64,000 nt of DNA from Bufo bufo (GCF_905171765.1 NC_053392.1:109118370-109182369), one strand, 5' to 3'; shown: positions 12,004 through 22,443, counted from the first letter of the stretch. The notes: generated by a model not told the origin, from the sequence alone. A program made the numbers and translations.

Positions 12004-14493
12004 ACAAGGCCAGCGAGGGGAGGCTGAGTAGTATCCACATATTCCTTTAATTTGTGGATTCTGAACACTGTAATGAGGAGCTGGGGATGGGTAGACCTAC
12101 AGTAGTTTACCCTTTCTTTGTTAGAGACGTGCAGGGAAACAAAAGGTTTTTTCTTACTCTACTAGACAGTAATTTACATTCTCTACCGCCTAGCTATTTT
12201 GTGGATTCAGAATAATGCTAGTAGTAGTGCTGTAGACTTCTGTATATGTATATTTATGAGTTTATGAGCTACATTTATTGATCATGTTCTGATCATTAAA
12301 ATAAAGGAAATAAAATTTTTAAATGTACTTTAAAAGACAATCATTGTTTGGTGTATAAAGCAGATGAATTCCTGTCTGACGCAGGAAGAAGTACATCAGC
12401 GACTTAAAAAGATTAAAATAGACAAATCGCCAGGACCGGATGGCATACACCCCCGTATCCTAAGGGAATTAAGTAATGGGTTGCATCAAAAGGGGCATAG
12501 ATGGCGGTGATGAGAACATAGTCCTACCACACATAGAGTACTTTGTACAGTTTTGGTCTCCTGTGAACAAGTTAGACATAGCAGAGCTGGAGAGGGTCCA
12601 GAGGAGGGCAACTAAAGTAATAACTGGAATGGGGCAACTACAGTACCCTGAAAGATTATCAAAATTAGGGTTATTCACTTTAGAAAAAAGACTGAGGGGA
12701 GATCTAATTACTATGTATAAATATATCAGGGGTCAGTATAGAGATCTATCCCATCATCTATTTATCCCCAGGACTGTGCCTGTGACGAGGGGACATCCTC
12801 TGCGTCTGGAGGTAAGAAGGTTTGTACACAAACATAGAAAAGTATTCTTTACGGTAAGAGCAGTGAGACTATGGAACTCTCTGCCTGAGGAGGTGGTGAT
12901 GGTAAGTACAATAAAGGAATTCAAGAGGGGCCTGGATGTATTTCTGGAGCGTAATAATATTACAGGCTATAGCTACTAGAGAGGGGTCGTTGATCCAGGG
13001 AATTATTCTGATGCCTGATTGGAGTCGGGAAGGAATTTTTTATTCAGCTAAAGTGGGGTAAATTGGATCAACCTGCAGGATAACAGGCCGAACTGGATGG
13101 ACAAATGTCTTTTTTCGGCCTTATGTACTATGTTACTATGTTAATCCATTATATATTGCTTTAGTTAAGATTAATAATAGTTCTTTAGACTTTAGGGTTA
13201 TGGACATAGTAGTTAAGTTAATGCTTTTTATGTAGATTAATTACTTTATAGTGTTCATGTTTTATATTACAGTTGTGTGTTGTACGTTCTTTGTTGACTG
13301 TTTTATAGTTTTTAAACAATTTTTTTGATAAATATTAATATGGTTTTGTGCACTTTATTTTTTAGTCTAAGAATTTTTTTATTTATTGGATGCTCGTTAC
13401 ATCTTAATTAAATAGTATGCCTCATTTAGATACTTTACGGAAATCAGTACACAAGTAACATCAGCTAGCTGTAAAAAAAACTTTTTACGTGGATTTAATT
13501 AGGGTCCGGGTTTTTGGACTTAGTGCCCAGACAGATATAGTGGCACAGGTCACTCCCGTACTCCATCAAGCCTTTTTAATAAAGTTAGGATTAAAAATGC
13601 TGTTCTTTTCAAGTGTGGACAGGAGATGTGAAAACTGAACCTGCAGAGAAATGAGGATGGTCTCTGACAGACCCTAAAGAGTGATGATATACTAATCTTT
13701 TTGTTACACAATTTGAGGTTGAACTTGAACTTGTTTATAATTGCTTTCTTGAATAAAATCTGCCTGTGGTGAAGACTAAACTGACACCTGTATGTGTGTG
13801 GGGCCATTTTTTTAATTAAAACATCAACAGAATATATTTACCCTCCTGGAGGGGGGTGGTCACCACCTCGTCTTCTTCCTCCTCCTGGACCTCATCTGCC
13901 TCAGGTGGGCTATGGGCCTGATGCCCTGATGGTCCTGCCTGTTCCTCATCCTCCTCGGCCTGATGCCCTGATGGTCCTGCCTGTTCCTCATCCGCACTTA
14001 TCTCCTCTTCCACCACCACCTTCTTTTTCGAGCGCTTAGCGCGCACTTTTGGAAGAGGCACCCCTGTAATGAACAAATTTTCCAAAAATACCAAGATAAA
14101 CAAGGAAAGGCAAAAAAAAAATAAAGTTAACGGTACACAAATAAATCTATGGTGGAGTGCCGCCTCTAGCACCCGTTCCATCGGCTCAACACCACTGAAC
14201 TAAGTTATCAGTTGTAAAGGGATAGAAATACTTATTTGCATAACTGAACACATAAATAACAATAGGTGGGTGATAGAAAATTAATGTAAGCATCGTACCT
14301 GGACAATTTTTGTCTCTGACCTCTTTTATAAGATCCATCCTGTGGCGTTTTAGGTCGGACCATTTTTTTTTAGATAGACCTCCTTAGAATGGCTCTTGCC
14401 ATTCTTCTTCTACAGAATGTAGGCTATTCTCCTTACAATGGTCTGCTTCTCGGTACGAGAACCTAGGTCGTCGTAACCCTTCTGCAACATTGT
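10215..14493 (-). CDS. Predicted three-exon Myb/SANT-like plus coiled-coil protein of a DNA element
   Basis: I join three minus-strand exons. Exon A spans 14,493-14,299, exon B 14,063-13,842 and exon C 10,369-10,215 (stop TGA). Acceptors are TCTTGCAG, CATTACAG and TTGGACAG; donors are CAG|GTACGA and AGG|GTAAAT. All junctions are phase 1 and keep one frame. Exon A ends with KKWSDLKRHRMDLIKEVRDK, the end of a Myb/SANT-like DNA-binding domain. Exon B is acidic, with KRSKKK and duplicated EEQAGPSGHQA repeats. Exon C is a basic coiled coil (KNKIIRLQREHSRRMRAVRL). Such proteins accompany PIF/Harbinger elements or are derived from them. Upstream in exon A the frame is broken by what looks like a local duplication (CATTGTAAGGAG/CATTCTAAGGAG) with a stop, so this copy may be dead. 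Intron 2 (3.5 kb) holds a CR1 and a Tc1. The protein start is not identified. Confidence 0.5.
10675..11711 (-). mobile_element. Tc1/mariner element (1,037 bp), TA-flanked, internally deleted
   Basis: Terminal inverted repeats are CA(T/C)TCACCTAAAGAATTATT at the left and its complement AATAATTCTTTAGGTGAGTG at the right. They are flanked by TA at 10,673-10,674 and 11,712-11,713. Tc1 elements are usually 1.3-1.6 kb. This one lacks the middle of its transposase gene. It is inserted in the large intron of the long-inverted-repeat element. Confidence 0.9.
10705..11563 (-). pseudogene. Tc1-like transposase with deleted catalytic middle
   Basis: The minus-strand protein begins at 11,563 with MGKKGDLSNFERGMVVGDRR, a paired-like helix-turn-helix (SISQSAQLLGFSRTTISRVY). 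A second helical region and the first catalytic Asp in VAWSDESRFLL (about residue 153) follow. After YPSSDGYFHHVTK the sequence jumps to the region just after the second Asp and changes frame near 10,970. In the other frame, WPPQSPDLNPIEHLWD (third catalytic residue region, about 10,880-10,930) and the C-terminus follow down to ~10,705. The second catalytic Asp region is missing, so no active enzyme is possible. Transposition would have been by cut-and-paste at TA. Confidence 0.88.
11961..12001. repeat. (TA)n microsatellite
   Basis: About 20 uninterrupted AT dinucleotides. Confidence 0.95.
12360..13143 (+). mobile_element. CR1-like LINE, internally deleted, 3' end intact
   Basis: A + strand remnant of a CR1-clade LINE. 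At 12,385-12,475 I read the RT finger segment (EEVHQRLKKIKIDKSPGPDG, then IHPRILRELSN). At ~12,476 the sequence jumps to the C-terminal part encoded at 12,476-12,979: HIEYFVQFWSP, ELERVQRRATKVI, LWNSLPEEVV. The entire catalytic palm is missing. The 3' UTR ends in TATGTACTATGTTACTATGTTA, the short repeated tail typical of CR1. Compare the better copy at 44.1-46.9 kb. Confidence 0.85.
13144..13841. other. Non-coding, mostly intron 2 of the element gene
   Basis: The stretch is A/T-rich with no convincing ORF or repeat structure. The short frames on the minus strand (13,550-13,807) have no domain similarity I can recognise. Confidence 0.4.
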
Positions 14494-14699
14494 CTGCAAG
14501 ATAACAATTAAAGGATGTAATCCCAAAGTTGTAAAATACAATTATTAGTAATTATAGTCATCTCAACCATAAAAAATAAAATTTAATATGAAAATGGTAA
14601 AAGAGTAGATATTTATATAGTTCCCTATGGAACTATATGAAAGTAAAGTAAAAATAAAAACATTTTTATTCAAAGCAAATATAAGAATTAAACTCCACA

Positions 14700-15000
14700 G
14701 TGGATGCCACTTTAACAGTGACTTTCAACAATGGCCTCCCATTTAACAGTGACCTTGACAGAGTCCGCCCTTTTAACAGTGACTTGAACAGTGCCCTCCC
14801 CTTTAAAAGTGACTTGGAACAGTGCCCTCCCCTTTAAAAGTGACTTGGAACAGTGCCCTCCCCTTTAAGAGTGACTTGGAACAGTGCCCTCCCCTTTAAG
14901 AGTGACTTGGAACAGTGCCCTCACCTTTAAGAGTGACTTGGAACAGTGCCCTCCCCTTTAAGAGTGACTTGGAACTGTGCCCTCCCCTTTAAGAGTGACA
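14700..15000. repeat. Minisatellite, 31-bp unit
   Basis: The phrase AGTGCCCTCCCCTTTAAAAG, then TGACTTGGAAC, recurs every 31 bp, about eight to nine copies. Drift is greater at the left (14,700-14,780). A related CACTTTTAAAACGG / GTCACTGTT motif occurs at 8980-9050 on the other side of the element. Confidence 0.9.
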
Positions 15001-15299
15001 TACTTGTTAGGTAGAATTACTTACAGTGATCAAATATTGCAGCTCTTCTGGATCGAAATTGCTTTTTTCCATTTTCGTCTCGTTTGTAGAATCTGTCTAT
15101 CTCCACTCTCCTCGCGATCCAAAGACAGGCACGCACGTACAGACGCACGCACGTACAGACGCCCAAACACAATTATTTAAATTACGTATAATCGCGATAA
15201 CGAACCAAACATACTGTAGTAGACTGTTTAAGGCAGGCAAATTTCATATTAGTACCTTGCTCTAAGTTGAATGAAACTTAAAGTTGTATTAACGAAGTT

Positions 15300-15735
15300 A
15301 ACGAATATGGAATGGCTCCATGCTAGAATGTACTGTCGAATTTGAGAAAGTTGAAATCGCAATGCGGTTAATTCAAGCTCTATAAATCGCATTGCGATTT
15401 CAACTTAGAGCTTCTGCTGACTTCCGTGCTCATGGAGCGTCCCCATCACCATGGGAACGGCTCCATGCTAGAATGTACTGTCTGATTTGAGAAAGTTGAA
15501 ATCGCAATGCGATTAATTCAAGTTCTATAAATCGCATTGCGGTACAGTGTACAGTAGCTGTCTGGTGAACTTCCCCCCCACCCCGGCCACCCGATTTCTG
15601 CTTTTTGGCCGCGTGCGTGATGAAGGGGGGGCTGTAGTTTACAGCCTACTCTCCCATGTACTGTAGTTCCAAGCGGGTCCCGGGTAGTTCCAAGCGCCAT
15701 CTGGTGTTCACTCAGCAAAATTGCACCACCAAGCG
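15300..15735 (-). repeat. Right long inverted end
   Basis: This is the reverse-complement partner of 7384-7915, with the same ~165-bp unit and the shared block CACGCACGCGGCC near 15,608-15,620. Outside it the similarity to the left outer sequence is weak. Confidence 0.75.
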
Positions 15736-15837
15736 CTTCGGGTTCACAAATGAAATTCGCTATCGTTACGCGCTGATGCGAGTCTGCAGGGAGCGCTAAC
15801 GATGATACAACTGTATGTGCCTAACCCAATTTTCTTG

Positions 15838-16560
15838 CAGCCAAAGAAAAGAGAAACCACGGGAATGGGTTAATGGTATTGTGTATATGCATGCTCTTTT
15901 TGTGTTTTTCAGGTGATGCATCATCGTGGCAAAAGTGCGTCGAGGGCAACTTAAGTTAAAGAAGGGGGGGATGCAGTGTCCTTAAACACACTGCTTAATG
16001 TTGTGATTGTGTTTCATGTAAACTGTCCCTGTGAACAGGTTTTCATAAAGTTGCATAGGGAGTGGGAGGTTCTAACAAGCCTCCCAGGGCTAAGTGTGCG
16101 TTCGGAGAGCAGGAAAGAAGAAGGTCTATGTGTGTGATGCCCGAGGACAACCTGCACCTCAGCAGCCATTCTTGTGAGTTATTCAAACTCCATACTTAGT
16201 TCTATGTACCAGCCCATAGAAGGGAAAAGATCATAGTATCTCCAGATAACCCAGAGAGGTAATGAAGATATTGACAAGGGAAGGTAACTGTTGTGTATCT
16301 GACTCCAGCCTCCTTTACATTAGGTGGAGAGATCTCAAGCTATCAGCTACCCACCATACTTAAAGACAAAAGGATCATTTGTCTGAATATAGTATTCCTA
16401 TAAAAGGAAACTGAAATATAGGATTATACAGTACAATAAGAACAGCATTGACCTCCAAGTAGGAGCCTTGAGAGAGAAAGACTGATTGTCATAAAGGACT
16501 ATTCCCCATGCAACTTCTGAGAATTAATGGGAATCATTATAAAAGCTAGTATGATTTAAA
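15838..16560 (+). mobile_element. Possible 3' end of a Ty3/Gypsy-like element with start of its 3' LTR
   Basis: At 15,941-15,971 GTCGAGGGCAACTTAAG is followed by a purine-rich tract (AAAGAAGGGGGGGA). TG (15,972) then opens a GCAGTGTCC sequence. This resembles the end of vertebrate Gypsy pol, a polypurine tract and an LTR start. I cannot find the LTR's 3' end, a TSD, or coding sequence upstream, so this remains a suggestion. Confidence 0.3.
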
Positions 16561-17411
16561 TGACTTTTCAAACATTGATAACCTGGCATCACGGACATAG
16601 GGGCCCAGCCACAAGCACCGTAAACATCACCATCAAGGGCACCTCAACCAACATCTGGCTGGTGTTTCCAGCAACAGAGAATGCCCCGGAAGATCTCGTG
16701 CTGTCTTCCCATCCACTGCACTGCCGACCCAGGGAGGCATCTGCTAACCGTGAGTACAAATAACCACTACCCCCATCGGCCCACCGTGAGCCTCACGTGT
16801 TTTCCACTGCGGTCCGGCATGCTGTAGATGCACACACTTTACACTAGAGATGTGGCGCAGCTAATGTCGCTGTCTACAGCGGCCTAACTATTGTACGCTA
16901 TTTAGCGCAGGATGCGCTAAAAATAGATATTGCTGCCATACACAATAGTCCTTTAGAAGGACTTTTGGGTCTGTAAAGTTTTAGCTATTTAGCGCAGGTT
17001 GAGCTAAAAATTTAGATTACTGCTGCCACACACAATAGTCTTTAAAAGGACTTTTAGGTCTCTGAAAAGTTTTGGTGGTAATAATATTCTTAAATCACTC
17101 CCTACACTGTCTGTCCCTTCCTGAGCACAGCTCTCCCTGACTAAGAATGAGCCGAACATGCTATATAGCACCCGATGACACGTTCAGGCCAGCCAATCAC
17201 TGTAATGCCATCAGCCAACATAGCTATGGCATTACAGTGAGGGCAATACTGACCTGCACGTTTATTGGCTGTGTAGCAGCCAAGAAACTTGTGGGATGGA
17301 GACTCAAGCATTGCGCTCGAGCACATGTCGTATTCGGCCGAATACCGCCATGTGCCGAGCATCGAGATGCTCAAGCGGAATAGGTGTTAAGCCGAACATG
17401 CTCGATCATCA
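16561..17411. other. Unassigned stretch; a hAT-like terminus near its right end
   Basis: Two direct copies (~115 bp apart) of a segment with CTATTTAGCGCAGG and CACAATAGTC...AAAGGACTTTT lie at 16,898-17,060. At about 17,402-17,415 GATCATCACTA resembles the reverse complement of the TAGTGATGA-type hAT terminus seen elsewhere here. The matching left end and TSD were not found. No gene is visible. Confidence 0.3.
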
Positions 17412-17415
17412 CTAC

Positions 17416-17777
17416 ACAGCATACATAACTTCTCTGGCTGAGGGAACAGAAAAGGACAGAGGCAGGTTGAGGACAGGTGAGGGCAGAGGACCTTCTCCCG
17501 GCCCATGCCAACTAAGGATTGTGTCTGACATACCCACCGTCTGTTGGCTGGAGATGTCTGATTTCACTTGGGATGAAGTGGATGACCAAGTTAACCAATA
17601 AAGGACTGCTGGGTTGCTGGTCAAGATACGCCCGCTAGATGACACCAGGAGCTCAGGCCTCTCGCTGCGACTCCTGCTGCCACGCCCCCTTACTCTGCTG
17701 CGACCTCTGCCTGCTTCAGAAACATTTAGGCCTCTTCCTCTCCTCTGAGCATGGCTTGGCACTCCTCTGTCTGACAT
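17416..17777 (-). pseudogene. Possible N-terminal remnant of a hAT-type transposase gene
   Basis: The minus-strand frame (17,777-17,412) is Arg/Gly/Ser-rich at the start (RGRGLNVSEAGRGRSRVRGR) and continues without a known fold. Its composition and its position next to a tandem array upstream of the start codon mirror the N-terminus of the hAT transposase at 53.5-53.7 kb (KGRGHGRD...GPGRGRGRS). This is an analogy of layout and composition, not a proven homology. Confidence 0.3.
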
Positions 17778-18275
17778 ACTTTTAGCTGAACTAAATAAAT
17801 TAAAAGCAAATTAAAACACCCCTAAAAGCGATGAATATATTTTTCTTTCTGTACTGAAATAGGCCACTTAACGCTTACAACACATATAATAAGTTAACTG
17901 AGAATATATTTTTCTCTTTGTACTGAAATAGGCCAGTAAAGAAATAACTGCACCAGTGAAGTGCGTATATATTTTTCCTTCTGTACTGAAATAGGCCAAT
18001 AAACGCTTTTAGCATAAATAAAGGCACCAATGAAGTGCATAAATTTTTTCCTTTTTGTACTGAAATAGGACACTGAACGCTTTCACCACATATAACTGCA
18101 GAAGTGAAATGCATACAGTATATATATTTTTCCTTTTTGTACTGAAATAGGCCACTAAACTATTTCACAAATAAATGCACCAGTGAAGTGCGTATATTTT
18201 TTTCCTTTTTGTACTGAAATAGGACACTGAACCCTTTCAACAAATATAACTGCAAAAATGAAATGGGTATATATT

Positions 18276-19089
18276 TGTAATGCAAGGCACCAACAAAACA
18301 GACCAGTGAGGATGAAGTCAAAGGGGTTTATTAACAAAATAAACAAAGTCCAGGTAAACTTCACTGGGCAAATATCAGGCAAACAAAAAACAAAGGAAAG
18401 TCAGGAGTAGTCCCGATCCGTGCATAAGTCTTTGTGCAACTTGCCAGGTAAACGGATGCGTCACGAAAATTCCCGGGTCCTGGGTCCCAGTGGAACGGAC
18501 TGAGTCCCAGCAATCTTCAGTCAGTAGCTAGCAGTACTGATCTGCACCTGGATAAGAAAAGATAACAGCGGGCACTGACCGACCTGGGAGGACACCTTTT
18601 ATGTGCCTGCCAGCAAATCCCAGGGCGCTAAGTGTCCACTCCCCATAGGTCATGATCCTGCCCTACACCTTTGTACAAGGCTTTGGTCGGTCATTAGTCA
18701 ATTAGACCAATGTGTCGCCCCCTTAATCTACTTTCAACTTGCGGCCAAGTGCTATTACCTTTGCTGGTCGGCGAAGCGCATAAGAACGTACACGCGGATG
18801 CGCGACAGGCTCTGCGAGAATGCGCAAGCGCGTTGACATGGACACCGGAATGGAATCCGCAATATGCACCGGAGACAAGCTTGGCTGCAGTGCACTGCCA
18901 CTAGCCCGGCCAAACTGTCCCCGAAAGTAATGCGGTCTTCCCCTCCGGCACACAAGCGAACACATCCCTGCGTCGGTTCGCAAAGGGGTCGGAGCTGGTG
19001 TATCAATGGAGACACGCGTAATCTGTCCCGCAGATCCACGAGGACCCTTTTTGGTCACACCGGAGTGCAAGACAGGTGAGGATCTTACA
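18276..19089 (-). mobile_element. Solo LTR (814 bp), 5-bp TSD ATATT
   Basis: The insert starts TGTAATGCAAGG and ends GAGGATCTTACA, giving short inverted ends TGTAA/TTACA and TG...CA. It is flanked by ATATT at 18,271-18,275 and 19,090-19,094. Neighbouring minisatellite units read straight through this site, confirming the insertion. An AATAAA on the minus strand near 18,330-18,340 supports minus orientation. It shares no obvious sequence with the solo LTR at 7.9 kb. Confidence 0.82.
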
Positions 19090-19237
19090 ATATTTTTCCT
19101 TTTTTTGTACTGAAATAGCCACTAAACTTTTTCACAAATAAATGCAACAGTGAAGTTGCGTATATATTTTTCCTTTTTGTACTGAAATAGGCCACTAAAC
19201 TCTTTGAAAACAAATGACCGCAGAAGTGAAATGCATA

Positions 19238-20176
19238 CAGTACAGACCAAAAGTTTGGACACACCTTCTCATTCAAAGAGTTTTCTTTATTTTCATGACT
19301 ATGAAGGCATCAAAACTATGAATTAACAGATGTGGAATTATATACATAACAAACAAGTGTGAAACAACTGAAAATATGTCATATTCTAGGTTCTTCAAAG
19401 TGGCCACCTTTTGCTTTGATTACTGCTTTGCACACTCTTGGCATTCTCTTGATGAGCTTCAAGAGGTAGTCACCTGAAATGGTCTTCCAACAGTCTTGAA
19501 GGAGATCCCAGAGATGCTTAGCACTTGTTGGCCCTTTTGCCTTCACTCTGCGGTCCAGCTCACCCCAAACCATCTCGATTGGGTTCAGGTCCGGTGACTG
19601 TGGAGGCCAGGTCATCTGGCGCAGCACCCCATCACTCTCCTTCATGGTCAAATAGCCCTTACTTTCAAAGTTTTCCCAATTTTTCGGCTGACTGACTGAC
19701 CTTCATTTCTTAAAGTAATGATGGCCACTCGTTTTTCTTTACTTAGCTGCTTTTTTCTTGCCATAATACAAATTCTAACAGTCTATTCAGTAGGACTATC
19801 AACTGTGTATCCACCTGACTTCTCCTCAACGCAACTGATGGTCCCAACCTCATTTATAAGGCAAGAAATCCCACTTATTAAACCTGACAGGGCACACCTG
19901 TGAAGTGAAAACCATTTCAGGGGACTACCTCGTGAAGCTCATCAAGAGAATGCCAAGAGTGTGCAAAGCAGTAATCAAAGCAAAAAATGGCTACTTTGAA
20001 GAACCTAGAATATGACATATTTTTAGTTGTTTCACACTTGTTTGTTATGTATATAATTCCACATGTGTTAATTCATAGTTTTGATGCCTTCAGTGTGAAT
20101 CTACAATTTTCATAGTCATGAAAATAAAGAAAACTCTTTGAATGAGAAGGTGTGTCCAAACTTTTGGTCTGTACTG
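19238..20176 (-). mobile_element. Fold-back Tc1/mariner derivative (939 bp), TA-flanked
   Basis: Ends are CAGTACAGACCAAAAGTTTG and its complement CAAACTTTTGGTCTGTACTG, flanked by TA (19,236-19,237 and 20,177-20,178). Pairing is not limited to short TIRs: about 270 bp of the left arm recurs in reverse complement at 19,905-20,176, including the end of the transposase coding sequence. It lies in a minisatellite whose other units show the uninterrupted site. Confidence 0.9.
19379..19651 (-). pseudogene. Tc1-like transposase C-terminus
   Basis: The minus-strand frame reads LRQMTWPPQSPDLNPIEMVW, the region with the third catalytic residue of Tc1 DDE transposases, then the usual C-terminal helix and the end GGHFEEPRI before the stop. 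No helix-turn-helix or first catalytic block is present in the element. A second copy of the last ~35 codons lies on the + strand at about 19,909-20,012 (LIKRMPRVCKAVIKAK), part of the inverted arm. Confidence 0.85.
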
Positions 20177-20240
20177 TATATATTTTTCTTTTTCCACAGA
20201 TTTAAGCCACTAAAGGCTTTTCAACATAGCACTTGCACCC

Positions 20241-21369
20241 CAATGACAAGAACAAACTGCTAGAATGCCAGAGCTGTATAATGGCTATTTGGATCTGACA
20301 AATGCCATCAGTTTGCACACGTTTTGACGGATCGGGCAGACAGTTCCGGAATCATCTGCTGCAAGTGTGAAAGTAGTGACACCAAACGCATGCCCCAGAC
20401 ATATGCAACTGTAGGCTTGTACCATTGTATAAAGTACATCCGCCATTGCACTGGGAAAAAAGTATATGGCACAGTATTGACTTTATTCCCGTATTTAAAA
20501 ATGAGGTTGACCGCGTTTTTCCATTCAGTTGATAAAAGGTGCACACCCAGAAAAAAAAGATATTTCAAAAAGGACACCTTTCCGACATACACTTGGCCAA
20601 CTAAAGTCTATGTCTACCTTAAACGTAATGCATGTATATGGTGCCAGAGTTGCTGTGAAAAGAATGTGGACTCTTATAATAAAATGATTTGGGTGGAAGG
20701 TGTATAAAGAAAATAGTGAAGCACTATATTAGTAAGGTTGCCATGCAGACTGCCTTCTGTATTGTCTGATGTGTCCTATGGTGATGGGTATATGAGCCCT
20801 GTCACTTTTGCAGGTGGAAACGTAGCTGCATCTTTTATCACTTAAGTTTATGCAGTTGAGTAGGAGATAGAAGGAAAACACTGACGGTTTAACAAAGTGT
20901 TTCCATGGTAAGAATGTGATAACCACTAAAAGAAGTCAAACTAGATCAGCGGGCTGCTAAGCCAGTGGCACAATAAGAATTTTGGAATCTTTGTCACACA
21001 CACATCTCCCAGTAGGATCTATTACTGGCTCCTCAAATGCATGCCTTCATCTCCGCTAACTTCACAGAAAGAACCACAGCACAATCAGAGCTTTATATAC
21101 ATGATGGATAATTTATTTTAACGGGAAACTTATATGTTGGAAAGGGAAGAAGACACAGATTGGACTGTTACTGTGGGCCGTTCCCCCTGAATCTTGACAG
21201 GCGGAGCAAACTAATTCGGTAAATCTGCTTTTAAAAATGTCTAAGACTCTAGTTGAAGTTGAGTGCTACTTATGTACTATGTGCCATGCCTGATAATTAG
21301 CGCTGATGTTGTAATTGTTGGAAATTTTATATTTAGCATATTATTAAATACTATCTACTATCTGTATAA
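20241..21369. other. No recognisable feature
   Basis: No convincing gene or repeat boundary. The 127-codon frame at 20,324-20,707 shows no domain and its region looks like anonymous non-coding DNA. Confidence 0.4.
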
Positions 21370-21890
21370 ATAGAAATTCCACGGCACTCCCACAGATTGT
21401 AGTTTAAAAAAAGTGTTCTTTAATCACCAACACAACGTTTCAGTGCTCTCAAGCAGTGATACATACAAATGGTGTTGGGTACATATACATAGGTGAAATA
21501 AATAATTGATAATGATATGTGAATATCAAAAAAAAAAATCAAAAAACATAATTTAAACATTAATATAGACATATGCGATACTTCTCATCAATACAATATT
21601 ATGATACATGATCTCCATTAAAATTTATATAACATCATTATATCCACCAACCACATAAAACCATAAAGTGTCCTCATTAGTTTATCTAAAAAATTTATGT
21701 GCACAGCTGATTAAAAACAAAGTTAAGGACATTGCAGATTACTGACCAGCATGGACTTTTCTGCGATGTAATCGGCGTCAGGAAAACCCGACTGCGCACG
21801 CTCCAAGATAAATTAAATGGCCGTGGAGCGCAGGAAGCCATGACGGGGTACTATGTGTAGCTATAATTTTGTAATTGTGTAAATACAGTT
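21370..21890 (-). mobile_element. Probable Penelope-like 3' tail fragment
   Basis: On the minus strand the segment ends with TGCTTGAGAGCACTGAAACG, ATTAAAGAACAC and GGGAGTGCCGTGG. This is the same order as the tail of the Penelope-like element at 6.48-6.59 kb (CTTGA...GAAAC, AATAAAG, GGAGTG...TGCCGG). Upstream on that strand is a G/C-rich CCTGACGCCGATTAC segment like the TGACGTCAGC...GACGCCGG of the other copy. No coding part is left. Confidence 0.4.
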
Positions 21891-22440
21891 AACAATAAAA
21901 AAAAAAGTTAAAAATATATGATAAAATAGATTATGTTATCAATAGGTAATGTAAGCAAATCAGCACAACATTTAATTTGTTATGACTAGCAATAAATTAT
22001 AATCAGACTGGGTTCACAAGTATAGCACACAGTCAATTACCATGCGACGAAACAACATGCGTTTTACGCACATTGTCATGGTTTTGCTGTGAGGTATAAC
22101 AAATGTATGTCAACATGTATCGCCTGTTAAAAATGTACAGCAAATCACTGCATCAGAAAAACTTATGACAATTTAGGATCCAGTTTTCTTGTGGGCCATT
22201 CTACCACAACGCGTGAGTCCATTGTTAGTAAGTAAGCAAGTCATAATTAGTATCCCAGCTACACAGTCAAACACTGTGCAAGTAACTGAAACAAATGACC
22301 CTGTTTCTGCATCAGAAAGGCAATGCATGTCAAGGTTTTGACTGACTTTACGGACCTCCTTTTGGAAGTACATTGCAGATTGAGAGGCTGAAACACTGCC
22401 GCAATGGCCACAATCAGAGCCAGCTATGATCCTGGCCATT
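21891..22440. other. No recognisable feature
   Basis: A/T-rich to neutral sequence without ORF support or terminal repeats. Confidence 0.4.
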
Positions 22441-22443
22441 TTA

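Larger units (their letters stand above)
7160..15762. mobile_element. Large DNA element with long inverted ends and an internal spliced gene
   Basis: Sequence at 7384-7915 reappears in reverse complement at 15,300-15,735. Shared segments include TTCATCACGCACGCGGCC, GAAGTTCACCAGACAGCTAC, ACAGTACATTCTAGCATGG and GGGGACGCTCCATGAGC. Further out, similarity fades to AGATGGCG and CGAA-GCGC blocks, so the exact termini (about 7160 and 15,762) and the TSD are uncertain. Between the arms lie a predicted three-exon gene on the minus strand, minisatellites and four later insertions. This architecture fits a DNA transposon. A PIF/Harbinger relation is inferred only from the Myb/SANT-like protein; no DDE transposase was found. 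Confidence 0.55.
17826..20240. repeat. ~72-bp minisatellite, split by two insertions
   Basis: The phrase TTTTTGTACTGAAATAGGCC, then ACTAAAC, recurs at 17,851, 17,920, 17,983, 18,057, 18,139 and 18,211 (spacing 63-82 bp). It recurs again at 19,107 and ~19,177 after a solo LTR. A last, degraded copy follows the Tc1 element at 20,177-20,240. The copies supply the empty-site sequences for both insertions. Confidence 0.85.

Noticed and set aside
13816..14181. Reading the 121-codon minus-strand frame as a single-exon protein
   Set aside because: Its first and last parts cross an acceptor (CATTACAG) and a donor (AGG|GTAAAT); the flanks are intron-like and phases agree with neighbouring exons, so only 13,842-14,063 is taken as coding.
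20324..20707. 127-codon plus-strand frame with Cys pairs
   Set aside because: The Cys pattern does not match a zinc-finger family, the opposite strand is also open, and no splice or promoter context supports it.
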